From assembly GCA_022495005.1 (NCBI GenBank), contig JAGYXB010000437.1, positions 372,001-436,000 of the forward strand: a stretch of DNA of 64,000 nt. Direction: 5' to 3'. The translations under genes and the position numbers were made by a program. Source of the stretch: Rhyacophila brunnea (lineage: Eukaryota; Arthropoda; Insecta; Trichoptera; Rhyacophilidae). Numbering within the stretch: the first letter of the stretch is position 1; each line of letters opens with the position of its first letter. Below the pieces are notes generated by a model, which did not search any database, was not told the DNA's origin, and saw only the letters and a program-made list of their open reading frames with translations. Of the stretch, positions 23,190-33,549 are shown piece after piece.

Positions 23190-23891
23190 GACGATACTTC
23201 AGTGAAACGGCCAATGACATTAATATATCATTGGAAACGGCAAATAATGTTCAACTATAGGCGCGACGAAATTTTGGATTCGGAGAGCGAACGTCAAGGT
23301 GTGAATACGTCAATTTGTTTCGTGATGGCGACGGGGGTATTAATTCTTAAATCGTGTAAAGATGACTAAAAACGTTACCCATTTACTTGAACAAGAAAAC
23401 ATGTCAATGAATATATTATTATTGTTACTAATAGAACAAAAATGGACGCATGTTGGATTTGTTAACAAATTGTTGACAAATTATATTTCGTTCGGCATGC
23501 GTCATTTGTACCCGCGACCCGCAATCCGCGCATCGCCTAGCCACGATCTTTTTAGACCATGCCTCAACTGAGCTGAGGAGCGGATTGTGCAAATGACGCG
23601 AGCCGAATGAAATATAATTTGTCATAAAAATTCAACATGCGTCCTTTTTATGTTATGTTTATTATTATATTCGTAATAATAATAGTATATTCATTGACAT
23701 GTTTTCTTTTTCAAGTACCTGCGGAACGTTTTTAGTAATCTTTACAAGATTTAAGAATATATTCCCTCGACGCCATCACAAAACAAATCGACGTGCAAAC
23801 ACGTCAACTATCGCTCTCCGAATGGCAACGCGGCTGAAATTTCGTTCCGCATAAAGTTGAAAATTATTTGCCGTTTCACTTATGCATGCTC
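23190..23891. mobile_element. Foldback element with TTAA flanks, family F (702 bp)
   Basis: Two arms of roughly 330 bp are inverted copies of each other: AGTGAAACGGC near 23201 answers GCCGTTTCACT at 23871-23881, and the arm meets its partner around the CCTCAACTGAGCTGAGG centre near 23562. TTAA occurs at both boundaries (23186-23189 and 23892-23895), the duplication expected of piggyBac-type insertion, though the tips are not CCC-type. Related single arms lie at 1-204 and 25807-26180. A P-like footprint sits inside the left arm. Confidence 0.65.
23204..23241. mobile_element. 22-bp P-like footprint with 8-bp duplication
   Basis: CAATGACATTAATATATCATTG (23212-23233, given here only as its tips CAATGACAT and ATCATTG) is flanked by a perfect 8-bp duplication GAAACGGC (23204-23211, 23234-23241). 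The first 15 bases equal the left tip of the P-like elements at 40525 and 54807. The related arm at 25815 has GTGAAACGGCAAATAAT without the insert, which is the empty site. It is what remains when nearly all of a P-like element is lost between its ends. Confidence 0.85.
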
Positions 23892-23894
23892 TTA

Positions 23895-24030
23895 ATGGAA
23901 GCCAGCGGCAAACAAATTTTGATTAAAGCCGATATACTGGATTATTTGTTAGGTTCGGTTAGGTTAGATTTTCATTCTTGAATTCATGAAGTTTGCCAAA
24001 ATCGGCTATGAAAATTGGCGCGGTTCCCGC
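23895..24030 (+). repeat. Short dispersed repeat H, copy 1
   Basis: GGAAGCCAGCGGCAAACAAA through TGCCAAAATCGGCTATGAAA is repeated at 36245-36365 with about 90 percent identity by eye. It contains GGTTCGGTTAGGTTAG, a TTAGG-like word. No ends or frame recognised. Confidence 0.6.
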
Positions 24031-24233
24031 CTGGTTTCCCGTAAACCGACTTGTACCCTGATTTTTTCTGGTATGAATTAGATAATTTTGATGTGGATGA
24101 AATGTGGTTTAAAATTAAATATAAAATTAATTTTGGTTTGGAATTAAATTGAATGAATTTGCGTCTGCACAATAATAATTATGTGATAATTTATGAATAA
24201 TTTATTTGCCGACATCAGTGGCGAAGACTCTAA

Positions 24234-24352
24234 TGCCAGGTCCACATTGGCAACATGTCGCCGGCAACCTCGTTAAATTTTACGATAATTATCGTACTTA
24301 TCGTAAAATTTAACGAGGTTGCCGGCGACATGTTGCCAGTGTGGACCCGGCA
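24234..24352. mobile_element. Near-perfect palindromic MITE with TAA duplication (119 bp)
   Basis: The two halves are inverted copies (TGCCAGGTCCACATTGGC... against ...GCCAGTGTGGACCCGGCA) around an AT centre. TAA at 24231-24233 and 24353-24355 is a 3-bp duplication, as seen for PIF/Harbinger elements. Arms of about 55 bp leave no room for coding. A lone CAGTGGCGAAG tip at 24216 just outside belongs to a different hAT type. Confidence 0.75.
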
Positions 24353-24586
24353 TAACAAGATAGTGCAACATGCCATACAGCTTGTGACACAATCAACTTA
24401 TTTAGAGTAAAAGTTCATATATTATAATTTAATATGGCGTAACTCTTATTAAATCAAATTTTGATAACCCTATAATATTTATTTTGGTATTTTCCCCATT
24501 AGTGTATTAATTGTGATTTTGAATATTAGTAGGTAATGACATAATATTCGTGTAAATTTTAAAATTCTAAATTGTTACGGGCTCAT

Positions 24587-24894
24587 GTGGGTCTATTCTA
24601 TGCTTATCGACCGCTAAAGTGATAAAGTGATAAATATTATCAAACTTAGGGTAGGTTTGTATCAAAATATTAGCACTTATTGTAACAATTACACGAAGTT
24701 GGTTTTTATTGTTGCAATAAGTGCTATATTTTAACAGCACATATCTTGCTGCTGTTAAAATATCGCACTTATTGCAACAATAAAAACCAGCTTCGTGTAA
24801 TTGTTACAATAAGTGCTAATATTTTGATACAAACCTACCCTAAGTTTGATACTATTTATTAATTTAGTGTTCAATAAGTATAGAATAGACCCAC
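24587..24894. mobile_element. Long foldback element, family G copy 1 (308 bp)
   Basis: Starts GTGGGTCTATTCTAT and ends with its inverse ATAGAATAGACCCAC. Arms of about 145 bp fold around a short CATATCTTGC centre. Within each arm a second inverted pair (AGCACTTATTG / CAATAAGTGCT) allows a nested fold. A second member is at 37871-38155. The target duplication could not be fixed, because the right flank ACTGGT is shared by both copies and may belong to the element. Confidence 0.75.
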
Positions 24895-24900
24895 TGGTCC

Positions 24901-25802
24901 ATACAATATAAATAATAATTGTGTAGGTGGTTTAGGTTACTTCATAAATAAGTATTTATGATCGCAACTTTCTATATAAAAAAAATACATAAAGTGATAG
25001 GAATGGAAACGAATATAACATTTTTAATTGGCTATAAAATTTAAATTATCGATGTCGTGTATGAGCAAACGGCAATGTAAGAAATACATATAAATGGGAT
25101 CCTCGTAAAATAAAGGTCTAGCACCCGGTTTAAGTGGTTTCCGGCATAACATGCAGCTCCCATTCCAAGGTTTTTTTGTAATACAAGATCTATATTTCCG
25201 CCCTTAAGGGTGAGCTATTTATAGTAATGTTACCCGTCAAAGGTACTGAATCTCATATTGCTCAAGTCCTTCAAAATAATACTATGATCCTGGCAGTCAC
25301 TTATTTCATATTTATATCAGAAGACTTCTTTTAAAAAATACAGTCTTCAAATTAGGTACATATTATTATCATTCTGTTTTGTCTGCGAAGCAAACATTCG
25401 CATACCAACACAACTCAGCACACTCAGGCAACAATCTCGTATAAGCATTATTATAATAATTTAATTGTATTTTTTATAGATTATGTAGGCATGTAGATTC
25501 ATACATAATAAAATAATATATTTATGTACCAAAGGTATCTGTCGAAGTTAAATCTTAGTCTTTTAAATACAGATTTACCGCCAAACACCACCTGTCAACA
25601 TTCTCATACGTCATCTCCCTGTCTTCATACTCATTTATTTGTCTGCGGGCTGCTGCATTAGATTAGCATGGCCGAGTCTCTATACAATTTTCTGACTATG
25701 CACACCATCGCTGAATTTATTCATTTGTCGAACGGTGATACCTGGCCGATGGTTCTTCCTCATCCATATTGTTTATATTTTTTGATTGGTTGTGTATGTT
25801 GC
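24901..25802. other. No gene seen
   Basis: Average composition, no supported frame. Sequence at 25380-25440 and 25600-25700 is less AT-rich but shows no motif. Confidence 0.4.
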
Positions 25803-25806
25803 TTAA

Positions 25807-26180
25807 GGTGATTCATCAGTGAAACGGCAAATAATTTTCAACCATAGGCGCGACGAAATTTTGCACTCGCTCCCATTCGGAGAGAGAATGTAGAGCTGGA
25901 AACACGTCATTTTGCTTCGTGATGGCGACGGCTGTAATAATTCTTAAATCGTGTAAAGAAGACTTAAAACGTTACCCATTTACTTTAAAATGAAAACATG
26001 TCAATGAATATATTATTATTGTTACTGATAAAACAATAAACAGAACATTAAATGGACACATGTTGGATTTTTAAGAGAAATTATATTTGGTTTGACATGC
26101 CTCATTTGCACCCGCGACCCGCAATCCGCGCATCGCCTAGCGACGATCTTTTTAGACCGTGTCTCAACTAAGGTATGGCC
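25807..26180 (+). mobile_element. Family F half element
   Basis: One arm of the foldback family: ATCAGTGAAACGGC at its start and GATCTTTTTAGACCGTG near the end. TTAA borders it on both sides (25803-25806, 26181-26184); the right one may be chance because it falls at the family's internal centre. Provides the empty site for the 22-bp P-like footprint in the copy at 23190. Confidence 0.7.
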
Positions 26181-26264
26181 TTAAGGTTACAGTGGAGTAG
26201 ATTAATAGCACCCTATCCTAATTATAATCAAATCTCTAAGATAACACACTAACTTTTTTTTTAT

Positions 26265-26410
26265 CTATACGCCTCTTTGTCGATTTTTAATATTTTCAAT
26301 TCGATTTATCCACTCCTGAAATCCCTTCAATTTGAATCGAGTAGATTCTTATAGAAATTGACTTTTCCAGAGACATATACATTGCAAAATCGTATTTCCT
26401 ATCCGACACA
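26265..26410 (+). repeat. Dispersed repeat E, copy 1
   Basis: TTTATCCACTCCTGAAATC..TTCAATTTGAATCGAG is shared with 30975-31115 and, more weakly, 60640-60760. The 139-codon frame at 26358-26777 starts within this repeat at a TTG and is therefore not a gene. No end structure recognised. Confidence 0.6.
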
Positions 26411-27170
26411 TAATCTATGCCGACACCATTCATATATTACTTACCTACTTCTTTATATCTTTATGTCAATTTGTCATAAATTAATTGTAGTATTAATTAT
26501 ATATACCTACCTACTCATGCTGCACTCTAAGCATCCGGTGAAACTATCATTTATCAGTATTCTATCATTTGTTTTCTTTCACGACCCGATTAAAATATAC
26601 CTTAACTTTATATTCCTGCCACATTACTTTCCAAATTTAGATTTTGCGTTTACGTGTATGTTTAATACATCCTCTCCATATCATTCTCTCCCTGACATTT
26701 TCATATGTTGTACTTATGCGTTACAGATAATTCAAGACAAATATGTAGAGACTCGCTGTACGTGTACTTTATTATGAGTTTGCTGTCTAATATTGCAATT
26801 TTAATATTAGAAGACAATAATTTTGCAATCTTTTAATTTGGAGGTTAATAAGTTGTTGGTATTATTTGAAAATAAATTCTATAATATTAACAATTATTTT
26901 AGTTATGTGTAACAAGCTCCACCTTCACCTACTCGCTACATTGCAGTGATTATATAAATAAAACTGCTTTACAAATAAGTGCGTCAGCTTTTTGTCATGA
27001 AATTAATTCATAATAGGTTAAGTATGTAGGTTATTGTTTGCTAAATGCTTACTTACTTGCATTGTGCAATTTCGCAATTCATTTATGAATAAAATTGTCA
27101 GATGGCCTTTACATATTTTTTACACGGGAAAGTATGCTAATCCATTGAATTTTCAATGTAATCCTTCATC
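26411..27170. other. No supported gene
   Basis: Holds the rest of the long TTG-started frame to 26777. It is rich in Ser, His, Tyr and hydrophobic residues as expected of pyrimidine-rich chance sequence, so I do not call it. Confidence 0.4.
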
Positions 27171-27174
27171 ATTC

Positions 27175-27254
27175 ATGGCGCGACGACATAGAATAAAAGC
27201 CTGTGAATGTGGATATCCTATTATGGGCACAATGTACTTATGCTTTAAGTGTCA
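27175..27254 (+). CDS. Candidate short exon with zinc-ribbon-like cysteines
   Basis: ATG 27175 starts ARRHRIKACECGYPIMGT and continues MYLCFKC, with the pattern C-x-C-x11-C-x2-C. It ends at a near-perfect donor TCA|GTAAGTATC (27254/27255). If unspliced, the frame stops one codon later at TAA. The basic start and paired cysteines resemble a small zinc-binding knuckle, but 26 residues are too few to name a family. The start context TTCATGG is moderate. No downstream exon was identified. Confidence 0.28.
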
Positions 27255-27259
27255 GTAAG

Positions 27260-27425
27260 TATCAAAGTATCTACCTAGTTAAAACATAATACCTACTTTA
27301 CATATCGGAATATTTATTATTAGGTATATACAAATTATCGCATAAGTACTGCTTATCTTATACGAGAATTTATATAATGGAAGAATAATAATTTATTGAT
27401 AGAATATATTTTTATTTTGGCTAAG
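27260..27425. other. No gene seen
   Basis: AT-rich; would be intron if the exon at 27175 is real. Confidence 0.3.
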
Positions 27426-27429
27426 TAAG

Positions 27430-27530
27430 TAATGCTAAGGTTCGAATCCTGGGTCTGGCAAGTACACATATTGTTTTTCAAGTTGTGTGTTTCAGGGTAT
27501 GGACCTAATAGGTTGAGCAAGTGGCTGACA
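27430..27530 (+). repeat. tRNA-like SINE fragment
   Basis: Contains a perfect B box GGTTCGAATCC (near 27439) followed by TGGGTCTGGCAA, related to the SINE at 17072. The tail AATAGGTTGAGCAAGTGGC matches the tail near 17560. The A-box half is missing. Confidence 0.6.
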
Positions 27531-27570
27531 TCCATTTCTCGTAAAAAAAAAACAAAATCTGTCAATACAA

Positions 27571-27620
27571 ACCTCCGAAGATTTTGGCCTGGGGGCCCGC
27601 TTCAGGATGTGGGGCCCATG
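27571..27620. mobile_element. Family B hAT end fragment
   Basis: GCCTGGGGGCCCGCTTCAGG then ATGTGGGGCCCATG repeats the right tip of the element at 6899-7341. Only one end is present. Confidence 0.7.
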
Positions 27621-28084
27621 ATAGAATCCATTTGTTAATGAACGATGATGAATTTGGATAGACTACTATTGAAAACGAAAAAATTGATAGAATTAACATG
27701 CGATAATATTGAAACAAAAACCCTAGTTCAATTTTGATTGAATCGAAGTGAAGAAATAATATAATACTTTGTCAAGAAAAGCAATGCAAGTTGTAAGTAA
27801 AGTAGGTACTGCTGTACCATTCGTAACATCATATTTTTCGGGATTTCTGCATTAGCTACAATGAAATTCATATATCGATCCCGTTTAGTAGAAAAAGAGC
27901 ACTTTGTGCCAAGAAACAAGCACATCCATCGCATGAAAAATAAATAAATTTTAAATGAATATAATATCTAAAAGTACTTCGTAAAATCTTGTTTATTTTT
28001 ATACTTAATTAAGTTTTTTCTTGGTTGTATTATTAAGTAGTACATTTTTGGCTATTTAGAAAGGTGTCTGTATTATTTAATGAA
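27621..28084. other. No gene seen
   Basis: AT-rich, with only shadow frames. Confidence 0.4.
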
Positions 28085-28155
28085 ATAAAGGGGGGGAGGC
28101 GCCAAGATTAGATTTTTTTTAGGCGGGAGGCGGTAGTAACATAAAGTTTGGAAAC
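28085..28155. mobile_element. hAT-like end fragment
   Basis: AAAGTTTGGAAACCACTG at the right edge, preceded by GGCGGGAGGCGG, is the classic look of one hAT terminus (CAGTGGTTTCCAAAC on the other strand). No partner end or duplication found nearby. Confidence 0.45.
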
Positions 28156-28159
28156 CACT

Positions 28160-29578
28160 GGTATAATGTATGCATACGTTTTAAAGAAAGAACGTGTAAT
28201 TATTATTTGCTTGTAACACTAATGCAAGGCTGTTTTATCTGTGTAGTTACAAATTATTGTGAATGTAAAATAACCTCCAGCTAATTTAATCATTAAGCCT
28301 TTTCTGCTTCATTTTGATATTGTTATATCTGCATAGAAATCCTCTTAGCATAGAACCTTTTTTCAACCTGCCTTAGCTTTATATAATAAATATATTCTGT
28401 CTTCAGTACGTCACACTTAAAATGACTTCAAGAAAAACAAAATATGCTTGTAATAATTATTATGTTGATATTAATTTATTTGGCATAACAAGCAAAATAT
28501 TGATAGCTACCGGTATAAAATTCGGCGGGTACAGTAATAAACATTAACATACAAAGTTGGAAACGTACTTATTTTGTATGAATAGTGTGGGAAATATTTG
28601 AATATCTACCCGCCATATTTCGTGTCGGTGCTTTTACTTAGTCATTATAGGTGCTTCATTTAGAAGCCATTGACATGTCAATTTTTGACATTTATTGTAA
28701 TGAAGGTGTTTTTTTAATCATTAGCATTACGTGCATGTTTCAAAAAAAAATGGCGTCACAACTCACAACTAATTTATATGCAAATAAGCTTATTTGATTA
28801 ACAGCCTATGTCCTCACTGACAACAATGTCTGTCAATTTGCTATATGAATAATTTTTAAAGCCGTATATCTCCATTAAAAAACACCACCTTAAAATAATA
28901 TTATGTACTGGCTATAACTAATGTTATTATGATGGATTTGTATCCTAAATGCTTACCTATTGAAAATAATAAAATATAATATATTATTCAGATAAACTTG
29001 TTTCTAATATAAATAGGTAGGTACATGAGTGCTACTAAAAATGCATTTTCTATTAATTTGTTACTAGCGATATCTCGCGACTTTGTCTACATGAAATACG
29101 GAAAGCAAAAATGTACCGCTATACAGAATGAAAAAGTAAACTGACAGGTTTTTTTTTAAATCAATGAGTTGGAGAACTGGACGATCTAGCCCCACACATA
29201 TTCACCTCACCGATCCATCGCTGCTATATCACCACATTACCTAATCGTGATGAATTGTTGCAAGTGCGTTATTTTCGATACATTTTATATTGAGATGCCG
29301 ATAAATTGCTACCAACAACATTAGTCTAGACCTAATACATTTATGTGTACTTACCAAGTTTTATTGCTTTTTGTGTAACAGTAGTTTTGTCCAGCGCTTG
29401 AAAATTCTTAGTACTGTGTTCCTTTCATATTTCTATTTTATATAAGCAACTTGAAATGTCTACCTTTTTTATTTTGACGAAACTGACTTCAAATGATGAC
29501 AATGCAATTATTACTAAATTTCATCATTTTAACGATTGAAAGACTATGGTGCCTACATGGAAAGTATTGATATGTATT
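28160..29578. other. No gene seen
   Basis: AT-rich. A small inverted pair around CCATTGACATGTCAA (28671) is present, and no frame has support. Confidence 0.4.
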
Positions 29579-29586
29579 GTATAACG

Positions 29587-30521
29587 CAGGGGTCGGCAAA
29601 CTCTTGAACCAAATATATGAGTGGCACAACGGTGAAAAAATTTCGAGAGCCACGTGTATTTTTATAAATATGATTTATTTAAATGAATTAATTACATTCT
29701 ATAATTGTTTATTTATTAAGTGAAAAAGATTTCCCGAATAAAACTAACGTAAATTCTTAATATTATATCTTTTAATTGTTGACATTATTAATATAATTTT
29801 TACAGAATATGAATTAAGTACCTACGTACATACAATTTTTACGCATTCATTAAAACTTATGTGAACAATGACCTTCCTTGCATTTCTTTGGAGAGTGTGT
29901 ATGTTTGATTTGTAACTTGTAGTTTTTAATTTCTCATCGGTTATTTGGCTTCTCTAAATGCTATTTATACTGTTCATGTTTGAAAATGGATTGTTCACGT
30001 ACATATTATTATTATGTAGACTCGAATATGAGTTCGGAAAGCTATTCCATAATATGTATTAAAAATCGTAGTATCTACTTTATGTAGATCTTTTAGAGCA
30101 TCCACTTATGTTGTGAAATTAAATCGCATTTTTCGCTCTCCAAATCCTCAATTTTGGTGCCAAGATCTACAAATTTTGAGCTCCATAACTATTTGCTTGT
30201 TAAATCCACCAATATAATTGTATTTCAAAAGTGCTCGTGTCAATATCAAATGGAGAAAAAATTGATTTGTCGACTTTTACAATGGGCAGATTTAAAACAA
30301 CAACAATCATACATTTTTGCATCAACCATCACGGAGGTAAAATTAGGCTCGCAATAATGTCATTATACAATATAATAAGTGTACAAATCTATGACAAAAA
30401 ATGAAAATTGTGAATATTGGTAAAAATTTTGCAAAGAATTTCCAAAGAATTTGGCAAAGAGCCGCACGCCAATACCCAAAGAGCCACATGCGGCTCGCGA
30501 GCCGTGGTTTGCCGACCCCTG
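29587..30521. mobile_element. hAT element, non-autonomous (935 bp)
   Basis: Perfect 15-bp inverted ends CAGGGGTCGGCAAAC / GTTTGCCGACCCCTG with a perfect 8-bp duplication GTATAACG (29579-29586, 30522-30529). Subterminal GAGCCAC and GAGCCGC words occur at both ends. These are hallmarks of a widespread hAT tip type. The inside is AT-rich with only short frames (for example 30154-30357), and none shows transposase motifs, so mobility would need an enzyme from elsewhere. The intact duplication suggests a fairly young or well-preserved insertion. Confidence 0.92.
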
Positions 30522-30529
30522 GTATAACG

Positions 30530-30959
30530 TAATGTAGGTACATACCTGTGTGCAGTTGGTACCTACACAATGTTCTATAAGAAAATTCCCATAGATTGAC
30601 AGCACACATTATTGTTGTATCAATAAGACGTTACCTTCTTTGAAGTATTTTACGTTTATTTACGTATGGATTCGTTGTTTTTTAAGGTTTACACCTTTTT
30701 GTAGTGCACGCATATGTACACATTACATATAAAGGTACACTGTAGTGAACGAATGTGTAAACATTACATTTTCATAATATGTAAGTGTATTTATTGTGTA
30801 TTTTTCATTTGGCGCGCGGTTGTATTCTTCGAATAATATAACGAAAGTTGATTCATAAAATCATAAGGATAATCAACAAATGATGGGATTAAGTACATTA
30901 ATATATAATATATATTTAGGTATTAGAAAAGATATCAGGTGGCAGTGTCACCCGTCAAC
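30530..30959. other. No gene seen
   Basis: Near 30712-30765 GTACACATTACAT and GTAAACATTACAT recur; no further structure recognised. Confidence 0.35.
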
Positions 30960-30964
30960 ATTTT

Positions 30965-31120
30965 TTCTGTTGATTTTTTTAAACACTTTATTTATCCACT
31001 CCCGAAATCTCTTCAATTTGAATCGAGCATATTCTTATAGAAATTAACATTTTCATAGATATATAATTTTCAACATCGTGTTTTTCTATCTGACACCATA
31101 CTTATTTATACCTATCCTTT
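30965..31120 (+). repeat. Dispersed repeat E, copy 2
   Basis: Matches 26265-26410 through TTTATCCACTCCCGAAATC, CTTCAATTTGAATCGAGC and TTCTTATAGAAATT. Confidence 0.6.
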
Positions 31121-31335
31121 AATCTATCACAAATTAATTATACCCACTGTCGCTTAATTTTTTTATATAGGTACCTAATAAATGTGGCTTATACTGCCCT
31201 GCAAGCTTCTGTCAAACTATTATGAGTGTAGTCACGTGTCACTAATCACGTTTTATTTTAAATGTTGGGTGTCCGATAGACATAGGTACCTACTAACCCA
31301 CTTACAATAACCCGAATAATGAAATGGAAAAAAAT

Positions 31336-31823
31336 AATTACAAGATAAAAAGAACTTGTTATATACTTACCACGTTTTTAAAGTTTCTGTTGAATCATAT
31401 AAACTTGACAATTCTATGTATTAATATTTTTTTTGTACTTGATAGAAATGCTGAATAAATATTATAGAATACTGAAATGTCATTTTGACATTCCATATTG
31501 ATTTCCACAGTAACGCACGTATATATAAATAATTTAGTTGCTAGGACCCCCTTAGCAACCAACAACAATAACTTTCCATACAAAAGAGAATTAACTGAAA
31601 ATGAATTCAATTCTGCTTAAAAATGGCTAAAAGTATTAAAATAATGCATTGTCGTCGTATTCTGATATATTCTAAAAGTTTCAAATGTCTTGCTAGTCGG
31701 GAAGTTAGTTAAAAATCTTCAATCGTCCAATACAAATCTTGTACAAACAAGAAAAAATATGTACTGGACACATAAGAAAAAATCTGTACCGGACAAACAA
31801 GAATACGAGCTAGTAAAAACGTG
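31336..31823 (+). repeat. Dispersed repeat family C, copy 2
   Basis: From ATTACAAGATAAAAAGAAC to GCTAGTAAAAACGTGG. It keeps the uninterrupted word TTCTGATATATTCTAAAAG (31658 on), which is the pre-insertion form of the site filled by the 254-bp element in copy 3. Confidence 0.75.
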
Positions 31824-31843
31824 GTAATAACTATTGTGATACC

Positions 31844-32666
31844 CAGTGACGTCCCGTGGGGGTAGGCAGATTGAGCGTCGCTTGGGGGCGGCAGTTACTT
31901 GAAGGGCACAAATCGAGGAGAATCATTATTTGGTATACATAGAAATATAGAAATAGCTACCCAAACCTAGTAATAACGAAAATATCTTTCCAATAAAAAA
32001 TTCAGCTCACTGGTTGGAAACAAAATATATTAATTACTATAAAAAGTTTAACAGAACTGTTTTTGTCGGGTTCGTGATGTCTAATTTACTTCCGTTGCCC
32101 TTCGACGTCCTTGGTGACCAGAAACGACGCTTGCAGTTTTTTCAAAAATAAAATTACGTTCTGACTTATTAACCAGTGCGCACGGTTGCGTTGCCCGTCG
32201 AAACTAAAGGTGCACCCCCCCCCCCTTTTACAGAGCGTTCCACCTACCGCTCCTGGTCCACGATTTTAGTCTGTATCCAAAAATCGCACCCTCATCGATT
32301 ATTGATTTAATAATGTCTAAACCTTTACGATCTCCGGCTAAAAATATCATTACTAATGTGGCCAAATTTTGTGAAGAAGAAAAGCGAACGGATAGCCCTT
32401 AATTCCTCAAGACAGAGCAAATTAATGTATCGCAAAAATTACATGTAAGAAGCCACTGTATTATCAACGTCAAAAAAAATCCACACTAAAAATATTTATA
32501 AATTTAGTTTTGTATGTTTTAGCGGTATATATTATTTTGTTAGTAATGTATCCGTACAAATATCTTAGATATCGGAGTCATGAAAGTATGATTAAAATAT
32601 TGTATAAAAAATGGAGCGGCATTTTGGAGCTGCTTAGGGGCGGCATTTTGTCTAGAGACGTCACTG
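31844..32666. mobile_element. hAT-like element carrying an internal helix-turn-helix fragment (823 bp)
   Basis: Begins CAGTGACGTCCCG and ends CGTCACTG, flanked by a perfect 8-bp duplication GTGATACC (31836-31843, 32667-32674). Subterminal GGGGGCGGCA and GGGGCGGCATTTTG words are typical of hAT elements with CAGTGACGT tips. Inside lies a short coding-like block (32313-32489). It sits 20 bp past the end of a family C copy. Confidence 0.88.
32313..32489 (+). pseudogene. Broken N-terminal fragment resembling a transposase-type helix-turn-helix region
   Basis: ATG 32313 encodes a frame beginning SKPLRSPAKNIITNV followed by AKFCEEEKR. One TAA at about 32400 interrupts it, and the frame then continues with FLKTEQINVSQKLHV to TAA 32487-32489. 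From memory of the family, the arrangement of a helix, an acidic/basic segment, then an Ile/Val-Ser-x-x-Leu segment resembles the N-terminal DNA-binding part of insect Tc1/IS630-like transposase proteins. The match is by eye. The block is inside a hAT-like element, so it was either captured or the element is chimeric. It is not functional as it stands. Confidence 0.45.
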
Positions 32667-32674
32667 GTGATACC

Positions 32675-33149
32675 TAACTGATAATGATAAATAAAGGTTT
32701 TAAGATAATAGGTACCTATGTGTTATTTTATACCTGAATAATACGACGTTTTCATTGAATCATTAAATGTAGCTTTTATGAAATATTAATAAAATTAAAT
32801 TGTATCGTAATGAATGATTTGATTTATTCGATTCGGACACGCGATTCGCGAAACGTTTCGACTTAATTATATCAAAGAAGATAATAATGCCATTACCATG
32901 CACTTCACTGTGTTAATAATGTTAATGTATTATAATACGTGCAATTAAATTCAGTTTATTAGTTTTTATTATTTACGATTCTGTAGATCACAATAGTAAT
33001 TTATTAAGAGCTGACATCATTTAGTACCATCGATTTACTAGGTAATTGACGCAGCATCTGAAGAAAACATACCTACATCTGAATCTACTTATACAAATAT
33101 TATTATTTTGTATACCGATAAATTCAGATAAGTACTTAATAATTGTATT
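32675..33149. other. No gene seen
   Basis: AT-rich, with a CpG patch at 32828-32860 (TTCGGACACGCGATTCGCG) but no frame. Confidence 0.35.
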
Positions 33150-33549
33150 TTAGGTATTGTCCCAATATTGAAGCTTGATTTGATATAATAAAAAGGATTT
33201 CAAGTTACACACATTTATATTTTTATAAAAATCGATGTTTTTTAAAATAAATATAAAAAATATTAAAACGATGAATTAGTCAAAAATCTAAACGTAAAAA
33301 AATTGAAAACTTAATAAACTTAATTTTAATAATAAATATGACCATAAATATAACGAATTCACATTTTATTACATTTTTTTGCAATTGTAAGTTTATCTTT
33401 GATTAAAAAAAATCTTTTTAATGTTTTAGATACATATTTATTAATTAATACAGTTTAAATTGTAAATTATCAACAACAAAAAAATCTCAAATTGCAAGCT
33501 TCGTATTTTTCCGCTAGGTTCTCTGTTGGCATATGGGATCCTCCTTAAG
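33150..33549 (+). repeat. Family D copy lacking both ends
   Basis: The stretch from GGTATTGTCCCAATATT to GTTCTCTGTTGGCATATGGGA matches the inside of the element at 22037-22662. It carries a small deletion around 33340 and neither tip nor duplication. Confidence 0.75.

Noticed and set aside
26358..26777. 139-codon open frame on the plus strand
   Set aside because: It begins at TTG inside a dispersed repeat (family E), has no motif and reads like pyrimidine-rich chance sequence.
30154..30357. 67-codon frame inside the 935-bp hAT element as a transposase remnant
   Set aside because: No ZBED, catalytic or dimerisation motif could be recognised in it.
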